Positions 1-9,427 of a stretch of 64,000 nucleotides of DNA are shown piece after piece. The stretch comes from Bacteroidetes bacterium UKL13-3 (GTDB lineage Bacteria; Bacteroidota; Bacteroidia; UKL13-3). Location of the stretch: NCBI GenBank assembly GCA_001602415.1, contig CP012155.1:2226223-2290222 (forward strand), read 5' to 3'. Within the stretch, counting starts at the first letter, position 1, and each line of letters starts with the position of its first letter. The notes beneath the pieces are model-generated. The model saw nothing but the letters and a program-made list of their open reading frames with translations, ran no database searches and was not told where the DNA came from. Made by a program: the position numbers and the translations under genes.

Positions 1-501
1 ATTTTTCCTGAATGCATCAATTTCGGTAAGTGTTACCTTCCAAATTTTATCAAATGCTTTGCAACGAGATTCTGAAACTGAGGCTGTACCAATAGTTAGT
101 GCTCCTGGGAAAAAATCGTTTCCATTCTGGCGATAAGTTTGTGCCGCAATTCTTAGGTTACCATTGGTTACACCGCCTATCCATAAAGCACCAGAAAACA
201 ACGAATGCTTTGATACCTGACCAGGCTGAACCTTAGGTACTTCATAACGAGCGTTACTTAAATTCCACCACATATCGCCACCATTTAATATGGTAGTACG
301 AACATTATTTACATCTAAATCGCGCTGGGCTGTAGCTGCTTGACAACCCGCAGATTTTAGCCTTAAATCATAATTGTTTGGTCTTTGGTCTACTGGTGCT
401 TTACCAAGGTTTTCCTTAGCAAAGGACGGTTGCGTTGCAACAAACAACAAACCCGATAGGCTTAATAATTTGAAAAAACGTTGTGTATTTGTGCGTTTCA
501 T
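1..501 (-). CDS. Secreted protein, N-terminal part (runs off the window)
   Basis: The reading frame is open from an ATG at 501 to the window edge (167 codons, no stop). The product begins with a signal peptide (MKRTNTQRFFKLL then a hydrophobic stretch ending near PSFA), followed by a sequence of the kind seen at the start of large Bacteroidota cell-surface proteins (N-G-G-D-M-W-W-N-L-S-N, then S-G-A-L-W-I-G-G). From memory such proteins often end in a T9SS sorting or gliding-motility domain, but that end lies outside the window. The start is only 18 bp after the stop of the TonB-dependent receptor gene on the same strand, so the two are probably co-transcribed. Substrate and function unknown. 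Confidence 0.75.
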   Translation of the reverse strand, partial: MKRTNTQRFFKLLSLSGLLFVATQPSFAKENLGKAPVDQRPNNYDLRLKSAGCQAATAQRDLDVNNVRTTILNGGDMWWNLSNARYEVPKVQPGQVSKHSLFSGALWIGGVTNGNLRIAAQTYRQNGNDFFPGALTIGTASVSESRCKAFDKIWKVTLTEIDAFRKN

Positions 502-519
502 GTTTAAATAAATTATTTG

Positions 520-3500
520 TTAGAAATACAATGCTACTCCCAATCTAGTTAACCGAGGTAGCGCAAAGTTTCCAGGATTAACAACCCTTACATTGTATAA
601 GTCAACCAACGATTGTGCATTGGTTGCAGAACGTATTTGCGACTCAGCAAAAGTTGATGTAATAAATCCATCATCATAGGCAGAACCTGTGTACCTAAAT
701 ACACTTAATACGTTGATATTATTGAATAAGTTTTGTACTTGAAGGAATAATCTCAATCGATACATTGTTGCTTTACCTGTTAGACTTTCGCTTCTGATAA
801 AGAAGTTTTTATCGACATTTAAATCAGAATAAAATTGAGAAGGCAGGTTGGCCCCATTAATTGTTCCTTTAACCTGAGCGCGAGCCTGAACACCTGCTTG
901 CACTTCTGGCACTGCATTGGTTGTTTGCGTGTAAGGTCTTCCTGATGATAGGTTGAAGATGATGTTGAAACCAGCATTGGCAAATATCTTTTTACCTGCA
1001 ACAACAGGACCATCATATTCCTTACCATCTTTATAGTGGAAATCAAATGTTCCTTTAATGGTATGGCGAACGTCAAAATCCAATGGAAAAATAGACCGTT
1101 GGTTAGGTGTACCTGCTTGAATTAACGAAGCAGTTTGATCAGCATTTGACCCAGTACCATTAGCAAACTGTAGCATATAATTTGCAGAGATATTGATATT
1201 ACCCAATTCACGTAACTCATACTCCAACTGAATTGATTTTACAGTTGAGAAATCGAGGTTACCATAAGTGGTGTAATCATAAGGCCATGCTTGTACATAG
1301 CGGAATTGCTGAATGAGGTTTCTATACTCTCTATATGATGCGATGATACCCAAACTTGCATCTTGACCAATTTGCTGACGGAAACCAATTTGGTAATCAG
1401 TTACCTGAGTCATTTTCAAATCAGGATTTGCAATGATACTTGACAATCTGTTTCTCAGGTAGTAGTAATCATCAAACTGAGCGATGTTTGCTTGTGTAGG
1501 GCGTTGAGCGAGTACATCATACGTTCCAAAAAACTGTGATGTAGTTGAAATTGGAAATGAGAACCAAATACGAGGCAAGAACTTCAAATCTGGAACATAA
1601 TCTTTAAATGAAGCCACTGTTGGCTCTTTTTGCTCTTTGTTAACTAAGTATGGAGTATTTCTATTGATTGGAGCACCTTCTAAAGCTGATTGCTTGTATA
1701 ACGCTGTAGGGTCAGAAACAGGATTTCCATTTTTATCATACCAATCATTTCCTTTACGGAAACCTGAAACTTTTAAACCACTTACTGTTGGATCTTCATT
1801 GTTAACATAAACAGTGTAATCGTCACCAATACTTGAAGGAATATCACCGGCATTTAAGTTCAAACCACCTCTTCTCACATCACCTGCCGAGTAGGTTGGC
1901 GCTAATGAATATGGATCTTTTAACACCAGCTGATTTGCGTCAAAACGTTCCATACGTACACCCAAGCGTACAATCAAATCTTTAAATACAAACTTATCTT
2001 GAAACCAAGCCGCCATGTATACTGGTTGGTATGCGCCCAAAGTACGATTAGCAGGGTCGTTAATAAATTTCTCAATACTTGGTTTTCCACCTACACGCTC
2101 ACCTGTGTGAGAATAGCCATAGTATGAAACATATGAATTTCCATCGTTTAACAATTCTTTGGCGGTAAACATATCCAATGAATACATGCTCGGATCATAG
2201 GCATCTGTATTAATTAATGATTGGCCATTAATTCTATTTCCATTAGCATCTGTTGCTCCAGCAGCAATTAATTTGTTTCTTAACTTACTGTCGAAATTAG
2301 ATTGTGATTCAGCCAATACTCTTCTGTCAAAACGAATAGTATCTTGAAAAACGCCATTAGCATCAAAATCTGCTCTTGCAGTTGATGAATCGAACCCCGC
2401 AAATTGGTTATTTACCAACTGTCTCATTAAACCCCACAATCCACCTGAACTTGAAATAATAGAAAACTGTCTTCTAAACTGTTGCTCGTAAGTAAATCCG
2501 AATTGTAAATCGTGTTTTGATTTTGGGTTTCTGCTTGGTGCTAAACTAGCTTCGCTCATTACATAAAGTGTGTATGCCTCATTCATTAATTTCTCGTATT
2601 GGGCAACACCACCTGTTTGTATTCCACCTGGGCTAGCCCATAAGTTAGAATAAATCCCATTCGGTTCATCACCGTTGGCAATGCCACCTAAACCTCTAAG
2701 TTGGCTGATGCTAGAAACCCTACCACCTGTTTGGTTATAATAATCGTAAATTGAGCGGGTATAATTCCCTTTAATTCTGTTTATATCGGCTTGTTGATAA
2801 ACTAGGGCTGTATCAATTACTCCTGTTTCTTTGTAAAAGTTAGCGTTTAATCTCAATTCGCGCCCATCTTGAAGCTTGTATACAACAGCTGAATCTCTGA
2901 AACTAATATTTACACGTTCAAAAGCGGTTCTTTGGTATCTGTCAAATTTACCAACGTAACCATAGTTGAAGAAGTTATCTTGATGCTCAGGATTGTATGT
3001 TTCACGGAACCTTCTTTCGTAGGAAAATCTTACGGTGTAAAATGCATTCGAAATCACTGATTTTTTGGCATCCGCACCTTCTCCTTTTTTACCAAATGTT
3101 TGGGTAAATTGGATGTAAGGACGAATTGTGAAGTTACGTTGGTTTTGGTTGTTATCATAATTGGTTAATGATGTTGCGTAACTATATAGTTTTCCATCAC
3201 TATATTCAGCTTGATAACCCAATCTAACGTTTACGTTATTGGTTGGTTGGTAGTTGAAATTACCTTGAATATTGAAGCGATAACTTGAAGCATTTTGGCG
3301 GTAATCAACTTTTTCTAAATCAGATTTGGTTAAGTATTCCCCGGCAGGAATGAACCCGCCCCCTTGTTGAGGCACCAATGGATTTTGCTCCATCTCTCTC
3401 AGCTTGGAATCTTTCACTTTATACAAATCGGTTGCCGATAAACGACTATCCAATGTATAAATACCACTACCGTACAACGAGAAGCCTAAAATAACGCGTT

Positions 3501-4323
3501 CCTTGTCTTCTTTTCCTTTGTTCTCAATTTTGATGGGTCCCGAAACACCTACTTGTAACTCGTTGTATTGTGAATTATCTAAATATCCTGTAAAAGGAGA
3601 AGACGTGGTGTATTCAAAACTTCTGTTCCAATTTTTAGTTGGTGATTTTGTGGTAATCGAAATAGCTCCTCCAATAAAGTCACCATACTGAGCAGGTGTT
3701 CCACCGGTAATAACCTGAATTTGATCGATAGCATTTTGCGGAACGTTTGTACTCGCACCTCCCTGAATACGCACACCATCAATATAATAAGCCGTACCAT
3801 CTGCACGCGACCCTCTAAATGTTGGGGTATTACCGGCACGGGAATCAACACCGGCTGTTAAGTTGGCAATAGAGTTTACGTTACGTGTACCTAATGACAT
3901 TACAGCATCCGCATTTAACGTTTTTACATTTGCTCCATCAGGTCGGATAAGTGGCGATTTAGATTTGATAACAATATCAGGTAATTTTTGTCCGTCATCG
4001 GCATCCATAGGAATGTTAGCAAACTCAATTGCGTCACTGGTAACTTTCACACCGGTAATGACAATATTGCGGTAGCCCAAGTTAGTAGCTTTTACGGTGT
4101 AAGAGCCCGGCTGCAAAGTTTTGGCGATGTAATTACCATCATCATCTGTTAGCACTTGTGCCTTTACCACACCATTTAATTCAATGGTAACACTCACATA
4201 ATCCAAGGGCTTTTTGGTCTTGGAATCGAGAACTTTACCCCTAATCTCCCCCATTTGAGATTGAGCATTGGCTACCAGGCAAAGGCCTACGAGAGCAAAA
4301 AGTAAGGTGTATATTTTTTTCAT
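520..4323 (-). CDS. TonB-dependent outer-membrane receptor with N-terminal carboxypeptidase-regulatory-like domain
   Basis: This 1267-residue protein starts with a signal peptide (MKKIYTLLFALVGLCLVANA, cleavage before QSQ). Residues ~25-105 form a carboxypeptidase D regulatory-like beta-sandwich (GEIRGKVLDSKTKKPLDYVSV). Residues ~115-235 are the plug domain, with the T-x-R-G-S and Y-Y-I-D-G-V-R-I-Q-G-G motifs. The rest is a beta-barrel rich in aromatic and Asn residues that ends in Phe (GVALYF), as expected for an outer-membrane barrel. It should import an unidentified ligand, or act in surface assembly, with TonB-ExbBD energy. No SusD-type partner is adjacent; the downstream neighbour is the secreted protein at 1-501. 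I see no clear TAnnTTTG promoter in the ~95 bp upstream. Confidence 0.93.
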   Translation of the reverse strand: MKKIYTLLFALVGLCLVANAQSQMGEIRGKVLDSKTKKPLDYVSVTIELNGVVKAQVLTDDDGNYIAKTLQPGSYTVKATNLGYRNIVITGVKVTSDAIEFANIPMDADDGQKLPDIVIKSKSPLIRPDGANVKTLNADAVMSLGTRNVNSIANLTAGVDSRAGNTPTFRGSRADGTAYYIDGVRIQGGASTNVPQNAIDQIQVITGGTPAQYGDFIGGAISITTKSPTKNWNRSFEYTTSSPFTGYLDNSQYNELQVGVSGPIKIENKGKEDKERVILGFSLYGSGIYTLDSRLSATDLYKVKDSKLREMEQNPLVPQQGGGFIPAGEYLTKSDLEKVDYRQNASSYRFNIQGNFNYQPTNNVNVRLGYQAEYSDGKLYSYATSLTNYDNNQNQRNFTIRPYIQFTQTFGKKGEGADAKKSVISNAFYTVRFSYERRFRETYNPEHQDNFFNYGYVGKFDRYQRTAFERVNISFRDSAVVYKLQDGRELRLNANFYKETGVIDTALVYQQADINRIKGNYTRSIYDYYNQTGGRVSSISQLRGLGGIANGDEPNGIYSNLWASPGGIQTGGVAQYEKLMNEAYTLYVMSEASLAPSRNPKSKHDLQFGFTYEQQFRRQFSIISSSGGLWGLMRQLVNNQFAGFDSSTARADFDANGVFQDTIRFDRRVLAESQSNFDSKLRNKLIAAGATDANGNRINGQSLINTDAYDPSMYSLDMFTAKELLNDGNSYVSYYGYSHTGERVGGKPSIEKFINDPANRTLGAYQPVYMAAWFQDKFVFKDLIVRLGVRMERFDANQLVLKDPYSLAPTYSAGDVRRGGLNLNAGDIPSSIGDDYTVYVNNEDPTVSGLKVSGFRKGNDWYDKNGNPVSDPTALYKQSALEGAPINRNTPYLVNKEQKEPTVASFKDYVPDLKFLPRIWFSFPISTTSQFFGTYDVLAQRPTQANIAQFDDYYYLRNRLSSIIANPDLKMTQVTDYQIGFRQQIGQDASLGIIASYREYRNLIQQFRYVQAWPYDYTTYGNLDFSTVKSIQLEYELRELGNINISANYMLQFANGTGSNADQTASLIQAGTPNQRSIFPLDFDVRHTIKGTFDFHYKDGKEYDGPVVAGKKIFANAGFNIIFNLSSGRPYTQTTNAVPEVQAGVQARAQVKGTINGANLPSQFYSDLNVDKNFFIRSESLTGKATMYRLRLFLQVQNLFNNINVLSVFRYTGSAYDDGFITSTFAESQIRSATNAQSLVDLYNVRVVNPGNFALPRLTRLGVALYF

Positions 4324-4418
4324 TAACCGTGAATTTACGTTACTACTAAGACTAATCTACGAATCGGCTAATTAAATTAATTAGCCTTATATTATCAATA
4401 TTTAATTTTGTTACTGTT

Positions 4419-5351
4419 TTAACTCAATGTTAACTGTTTGATTTTTTGGAGTAAAACCGTGGATATTTTTTCGTAGGACTCTAAAGTCCAGCCTCCAATA
4501 TGCGGAGATAGCACTACTTTATCTGATTTTACCAAATAGTCAAACACTTCTTTTTCTGCTGTAGTTAATGTGTGTAACTTCTCATTTTCGAGCACATCAA
4601 ACGCAGCTGCATTAATTTTCCCTTCTTTTATTTGCCTCACCACCGCCATCGTATCAACCACTTTTCCCCTCGACAAATTCAGCAACACAATATTTTTAGA
4701 GCATTGTTTAATCCAATCATCGTTAACCATGTGTTTGGTTTCGGAAGTTAGCGGAACATGGAAAGTTACAATATCTGCTTGGGCTTGAATTTCTATGATG
4801 CTCGACTCCACGGCATATTGATTACCGTATGCATCAAGATATTTGTCGTACGCTAAAACTTTCACCCCAAAACCTGATAATTTTTGAGCAACCGATTTTC
4901 CGGTATTTCCAAAGCCAATTATGCCAACCGTTTTTCCTTTTAGCTCCCATCCTCTGTTTCCTTCCCTATCCCAAATAAAAGCTCTCACTTCTTTGTCGGC
5001 TTTTTGTAATCGGGTTGCTAAACTGAGCAACATGGCAATCGTTTGTTCACCAACGGCATCAGCATTTGCCTCTCCTGCGTTAAAATAAAGTATTCCTTGT
5101 GAGTCGCAGTAGTCTGTATCAATATTATCTAACCCTGCACCTGCCCTGGCTATAAATTTTAATGATGTTGCCTGAGAAAGAACATTTTGATTGATTTCCA
5201 TTTTAGTGCGAACCACCAACCCTTGATATTGGTGAATATGCTCTATTACTTGGTTGGGAGAAAAATCAGGAACATAATCTACTGCTAATCCTAATTCTTT
5301 CAACCCTTCTATTAAACGTTCGTGCACATCATCAATAATCAAAACCCTCAT
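4419..5351 (-). CDS. D-2-hydroxyacid dehydrogenase (phosphoglycerate dehydrogenase-like)
   Basis: This is a 310-residue NAD-dependent 2-hydroxyacid dehydrogenase. The Rossmann motif G-F-G-N-T-G is at about residues 146-151. The catalytic Arg lies in NLSRGKVVD, the Glu in FDVLENE, and the His in LSPHIGGWT. The N-terminal substrate domain contains ARAGAGLDNID, typical of SerA-like members. The length fits the short SerA form that lacks ACT or ASB regulatory domains. The likely reaction is oxidation of a 2-hydroxyacid such as 3-phosphoglycerate, but substrate specificity in this family cannot be read from motifs. No serC or other serine gene is beside it. Confidence 0.88.
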   Translation of the reverse strand: MRVLIIDDVHERLIEGLKELGLAVDYVPDFSPNQVIEHIHQYQGLVVRTKMEINQNVLSQATSLKFIARAGAGLDNIDTDYCDSQGILYFNAGEANADAVGEQTIAMLLSLATRLQKADKEVRAFIWDREGNRGWELKGKTVGIIGFGNTGKSVAQKLSGFGVKVLAYDKYLDAYGNQYAVESSIIEIQAQADIVTFHVPLTSETKHMVNDDWIKQCSKNIVLLNLSRGKVVDTMAVVRQIKEGKINAAAFDVLENEKLHTLTTAEKEVFDYLVKSDKVVLSPHIGGWTLESYEKISTVLLQKIKQLTLS

Positions 5352-5423
5352 GAAATACCTTTTATGTAATTTTTGTTGTGTACGAGTTTAGTACTAAAAA
5401 ATGATAATATGGTTGCACGAATA

Positions 5424-6785
5424 TTAAAAAACGTTGTACAGAAGATGACCTAGAGCAAAGTACACAACCAATCCTAACAAATCATTTGTAGTGGTTATAA
5501 ATGGTCCGGTGGCTATTGCGGGATCAATTTTCATTTTGTTTAGTACTAACGGAATAAAAGTTCCGAGCACCGTTGCAAAAACAATTACACTAATTAAAGC
5601 AATGCTGACTGTCATGCTCAAATTCATTGAATTGGAAAATGCAATATTGTAACCCAATAGTAGCAATGAACAAATTAAACCGTTTAACAAACCAACCCGT
5701 AATTCCTTCCATATTTTGGGTAAGATATTTTTAGTACCCAATGTGTTATTAGCCAATCCCTGCACTACAATTGCCGATGATTGAACCCCGGCATTTCCAC
5801 CCATTGCGGCAATGAGCGGCATAAAAAAAGCCATCTCTGGATGGATGCGCAATTGTTCTTCATAAATTTCAATGAAGCGTGAAGATGCCACACCACCCAT
5901 TAAACCGATAAGCAACCAAGGCAAACGAGCACGCGAAAGCACCCATACTTTATCGGAAGAATCTACATCCTCAGTAATACCCGACATGAGCTGGTAATCC
6001 TCGTTAGCTTCTTCTTTAATTACTTCAACCACATCATCAACTGTAATTCTTCCAACCAATTGCCCTAGTGCATTAACAACAGGCAATACAACCAAATCAT
6101 ATTTTTTAAAAAGGTTAGCAATTTCCTCTGAATCGGTTGAGGTTGAAACGGAAATTACTTCATCGTTGTATACATCAGAAATATGTGCAGTTGGGTTTGA
6201 TAAGATTAAATTTTTAAGGGTAATGATACCCGTTAGACGTTCAAAATCATCAACCACATACACTACATAAATATTTTCTACATTTTCGGCTTGTCGTCTT
6301 ATTTCCTCAATGCACTGTGATACACTCCAGTTAATATTTGCTTTAACCAGCTCTACAGCCATTAAACTTCCAGCAGTGTATTCTTCGTAATTTAAGAGTG
6401 ACAATAAACTAGAGGCAAACTCTATATCAGATAGGTTAGAGATGACATCTTCCTTATCTTTAACCGAAAAATTATTGAGCACGTATGCAGCATCATCCGA
6501 GTCCATGTTTTGAATAAACTCATCAGCAATTTCTTTCACCGAGTATGATGACAAGAAATTCTCGCGCACATTTTCCTCCATCTCCACCAATACTTTAATG
6601 GCCTTCTCCTTATCAACCAAATGCATGATATGCCGCGCTTCGTCAGCCTTCATCCTGTCCAATATCTCAGCAATATCCTGCGGATACATCTCATCTAACA
6701 ATCTCTGTAATTGCTCATCATCGTTTTGCTCGAGCAATTGCTGCAACTGTTTTACCAATGCTATATCAACTGAAATTTTCTCCAT
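5424..6785 (-). CDS. mgtE: Magnesium transporter MgtE
   Basis: This is a homodimeric Mg2+ channel/transporter of the inner membrane. The N-terminal ~135 residues form the acidic superhelical MgtE_N domain (repeats such as MYPQDIAEIL). A pair of CBS domains follows (about 140-265; the second has VLPVVNALGQLVGRIT). The C-terminal ~170 residues are five membrane helices carrying the conserved G-G-N-A-G-V-Q motif. Known family members gate Mg2+ flux through Mg2+ binding at the N/CBS domains. I chose the start at 6785 (MEKISVD); an ATG nine codons upstream (6812) would extend further into rsmA. With this start the gene overlaps the rsmA stop by 20 bp, so the two are probably translationally coupled. 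Confidence 0.93.
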   Translation of the reverse strand: MEKISVDIALVKQLQQLLEQNDDEQLQRLLDEMYPQDIAEILDRMKADEARHIMHLVDKEKAIKVLVEMEENVRENFLSSYSVKEIADEFIQNMDSDDAAYVLNNFSVKDKEDVISNLSDIEFASSLLSLLNYEEYTAGSLMAVELVKANINWSVSQCIEEIRRQAENVENIYVVYVVDDFERLTGIITLKNLILSNPTAHISDVYNDEVISVSTSTDSEEIANLFKKYDLVVLPVVNALGQLVGRITVDDVVEVIKEEANEDYQLMSGITEDVDSSDKVWVLSRARLPWLLIGLMGGVASSRFIEIYEEQLRIHPEMAFFMPLIAAMGGNAGVQSSAIVVQGLANNTLGTKNILPKIWKELRVGLLNGLICSLLLLGYNIAFSNSMNLSMTVSIALISVIVFATVLGTFIPLVLNKMKIDPAIATGPFITTTNDLLGLVVYFALGHLLYNVF

Positions 6786-7569
6786 GTTGTTGTACAAGTT
6801 TGGTGAGGGCAATAAAATCGGTAAACGTTAATTCTTCGGCACGTTTATCCATGTACCCACTCGCCTGCAATATCTCATCTTTTACATGAAATTGTTGTAT
6901 GGCATTTCGCAATTTTTTTCTGCGTTGATTGAATGCCATTTTTACCACCCGGTAGAAGGCTTTTTCATCAACATCAGGTGGTATTTCTTTACGCGTAAAT
7001 CTAACTACTCCAGACTTTACTTTTGGGGGCGGATCAAATACATGCTCATCAACCGTAAACAAATATTCAACGTCATAATAAGCTTGGGTTAATACACTTA
7101 ATATACCGTAATCTTTTGTGCGAGTTCCTGATACCAAACGCTCCCCAACCTCTTTTTGAAACATTCCGACCATTAACGGAATAATATCTTTGTTCTCTAG
7201 TAGCTTGAATACAATTTGAGAAGAAATATTGTAAGGAAAATTACCAATTAACGAAAACGTTTGCGGAAACAATTTGTGTAAATCTAACCGTAAAAAATCA
7301 CCCTCAATTAACGTTTGTTCCAATTGCGGAAAATGTGATTTTAAGTATACAATCGATTCCGAATCCACATCAATTGCGTGCGTTACAAAATCATTGTTTT
7401 GAAGTAAAAACTTAGTAAGTACACCCATTCCCGGACCAATTTCCAACACAGCAGGTGTGGTGCTTTTTTCGGTGAGCGCCTTTACAATGTTAAAGGCAAT
7501 AACCTCATCTGTTAAAAAATGTTGTCCTAAATGTTTCTTGGCACGTACGTCTTTTTTCATGTTGTGCAA
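6766..7569 (-). CDS. rsmA: 16S rRNA (adenine1518/1519-N6) dimethyltransferase RsmA/KsgA
   Basis: This 267-residue SAM-dependent enzyme dimethylates two adenines in the 3' hairpin of 16S rRNA late in 30S assembly. The SAM motif VLEIGPGMGVLTKFLL is at ~41-56 and the N-F-P-Y catalytic motif at ~110-113. The N-terminal AKKHLGQHFLTD and the C-terminal NQRRKKLRNAI are family signatures. An alternative ATG three codons in (7560, MKKDVRAKK) is equally possible. The gene is followed on the same strand by mgtE with a short overlap. Both features match ordinary members of the family. Confidence 0.95.
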   Translation of the reverse strand: MHNMKKDVRAKKHLGQHFLTDEVIAFNIVKALTEKSTTPAVLEIGPGMGVLTKFLLQNNDFVTHAIDVDSESIVYLKSHFPQLEQTLIEGDFLRLDLHKLFPQTFSLIGNFPYNISSQIVFKLLENKDIIPLMVGMFQKEVGERLVSGTRTKDYGILSVLTQAYYDVEYLFTVDEHVFDPPPKVKSGVVRFTRKEIPPDVDEKAFYRVVKMAFNQRRKKLRNAIQQFHVKDEILQASGYMDKRAEELTFTDFIALTKLVQQHGENFS

Positions 7570-7981
7570 ATAGAATAAATAATACCCTCATAAACTAATT
7601 GAGATTTTGGAGTTGAGCGTTGAGATGTTGAAAGTTGGTGTTAGAAGTTGGAGGATATGTAGTTTAAGGAATTGAGCTAATTTAAAAGTGAATTTAGTCG
7701 CAAATAAATTGTCTTCAATATTCAGTTTTGATTAGATTGCTTGCCTTCTAATTACCTTTGTTTCCTAGTCTAGTTAAGGGTTTCGGGTTGTTTATTGCGG
7801 GTTGAAATTATGAATGCCCCTGCGCTGTTAAATTCTTCGCAACACAGCGGACTGCGATCCTCACTTAAAACAATTCCCTCGTTAACACCACCAACATAAT
7901 CAACAGGTTAAGATAATTAACACAATCACCACACCCGTACCACAATTTTTCATACTTTCGCACAAGCTAAAACATTACAAT
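7570..7981. other. Intergenic gap between divergent rsmA and pepA (412 bp)
   Basis: I see no gene, tRNA or strong inverted repeat here. The half near rsmA has short G/T-rich runs (around 7612-7660) that look like unselected sequence. The only site I can point to is the probable pepA promoter element at 7953-7960. Confidence 0.5.
7953..7960 (+). promoter_or_regulatory. Probable pepA -7 promoter element
   Basis: TACTTTCG fits the Bacteroidota -7 consensus TAnnTTTG with one change and lies 22 bp before the pepA ATG. No clear -33 TTTG is visible at the expected spacing. Other gaps in the window have similar TAnnTTCG octamers (12716, 60457 and, on the minus strand, 58349), which supports the call. 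Confidence 0.35.
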
Positions 7982-9427
7982 ATGCATATCGATATTCAGT
8001 TAGTTTCGAAAACAAACAATACACAATCACTTTTTATTCTGGCACACAAAAAAGCCAATTGGGCTAATCTTGGTTTTGCCAAAAATGAAATTGCTTACAT
8101 CGAAAAGAAAATTAAAGCTGATGAAAAGTTTATCACCATCAATCAATTCACCCGTTTGGCTTGTATACAACTGATGGAGGAGTTTGATAAGAAAAAAACT
8201 TATTATGAAAAACTCGAATCATTGCGTGGTGTTGGAAATAAACTTTGCACTACCCTTAATGCCCACAAATACGATACTCTCCAGTTACAATCCATTGATG
8301 AACTTACCAACGAATTACTTGCGGTAACCGAAGGTTGCGCTTTGAGCAATTATCAATTCCTAAAATACAAAAGCGAGAAAAAAGATAAGAACACACTTAA
8401 ACATATTGCTGTAATTAGTAAAAAAATTAGCAAGCAAGATTTGGAGCATATAAGCATTACAACTGATGCTGTGTTTAAAGCTAAAGATTTGGTGAATGAA
8501 CCTCAATCGTACCTTGACGCTGTTACGTTTGCAGATGAGATGAAGAGCATGGGTAAAAAAGCAGGATTTAAGGTTGAAGTGCTCAACAAAAAACAAATTG
8601 AATCCCTGAAAATGGGAGGTTTGTTAGCAGTGAACATGGGAAGTCAAATTCCACCAACGTTTACCATCATGGAATGGAAACCCAAAAAGGCAAAAAACAA
8701 ACAGCCTCTTGTGCTGGTAGGTAAAGGTGTGGTTTATGATACTGGAGGGTTGAGTTTAAAACCTACTCCAAACTCAATGGATACCATGAAGTGCGATATG
8801 GCAGGAGGTGCTACTGTTGCCGCAACCATGTATGCTGTTGCCAAAGCTGAATTGCCTTACCATGTAATCGCATTGGTACCCGCTACAGATAACCGTCCGG
8901 GTGAAAATGCCTACACACCCGGTGATGTAGTAAAAATGTATGATGGACAAACCGTTGAGGTACTTAACACCGATGCCGAAGGACGTATGTTATTAGCCGA
9001 TGCTTTGGCTTATGCAAAAAAATACAAACCAGAACTTGTATTGGATTTTGCAACTTTAACAGGTGCAGCCGCGGCAGCTATCGGTCAGTATGGAATTGTG
9101 TGTATGGGAACTGCCGATGAAAAACAAAAAGCATCATTGAAAGAAAGTGGCAATAACGTTTATGAACGATTAGTAGAATTTCCATTTTGGGATGAATATG
9201 CCAAATTGATTAAAAGCGATTTAGCTGATATGAAAAATATTGGTGGCCCTATTGCCGGAGCCATTACCGCAGGTAAATTTTTAGAAAAATATACCGATTA
9301 CCCTTGGATGCATTTTGATATTGCCGGACCGGCTTATATTAGCAGTGTCGATAGCTATCGCGGAAAACAAGCAACAGGTGTAGCCGTAAGAATGTTGTTC
9401 GATTTTATTAAAAACGCCAGTAAATAA
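7982..9427 (+). CDS. pepA: Leucyl aminopeptidase (M17 family)
   Basis: This 481-residue cytosolic metallopeptidase removes N-terminal residues from peptides. The C-terminal catalytic domain carries the M17 signature NTDAEGRMLLADAL and the metal/active-site segments GKGVVYDTGGLSLKP and MKCDMAGGA. The N-terminal ~165 residues form the variable regulatory domain, with little visible conservation. The length is normal for a hexameric M17 enzyme. Its stop is directly followed by the left octamer arm of the four-helix-bundle element. pdxA, next on the same strand, may once have been its immediate neighbour. Confidence 0.94.
   Translation: MHIDIQLVSKTNNTQSLFILAHKKANWANLGFAKNEIAYIEKKIKADEKFITINQFTRLACIQLMEEFDKKKTYYEKLESLRGVGNKLCTTLNAHKYDTLQLQSIDELTNELLAVTEGCALSNYQFLKYKSEKKDKNTLKHIAVISKKISKQDLEHISITTDAVFKAKDLVNEPQSYLDAVTFADEMKSMGKKAGFKVEVLNKKQIESLKMGGLLAVNMGSQIPPTFTIMEWKPKKAKNKQPLVLVGKGVVYDTGGLSLKPTPNSMDTMKCDMAGGATVAATMYAVAKAELPYHVIALVPATDNRPGENAYTPGDVVKMYDGQTVEVLNTDAEGRMLLADALAYAKKYKPELVLDFATLTGAAAAAIGQYGIVCMGTADEKQKASLKESGNNVYERLVEFPFWDEYAKLIKSDLADMKNIGGPIAGAITAGKFLEKYTDYPWMHFDIAGPAYISSVDSYRGKQATGVAVRMLFDFIKNASK

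Noticed and set aside
7570-7981. Searched the rsmA-pepA gap for tRNA, small RNA or a replication origin
   Set aside because: No cloverleaf, DnaA-box cluster or strong hairpin could be seen.
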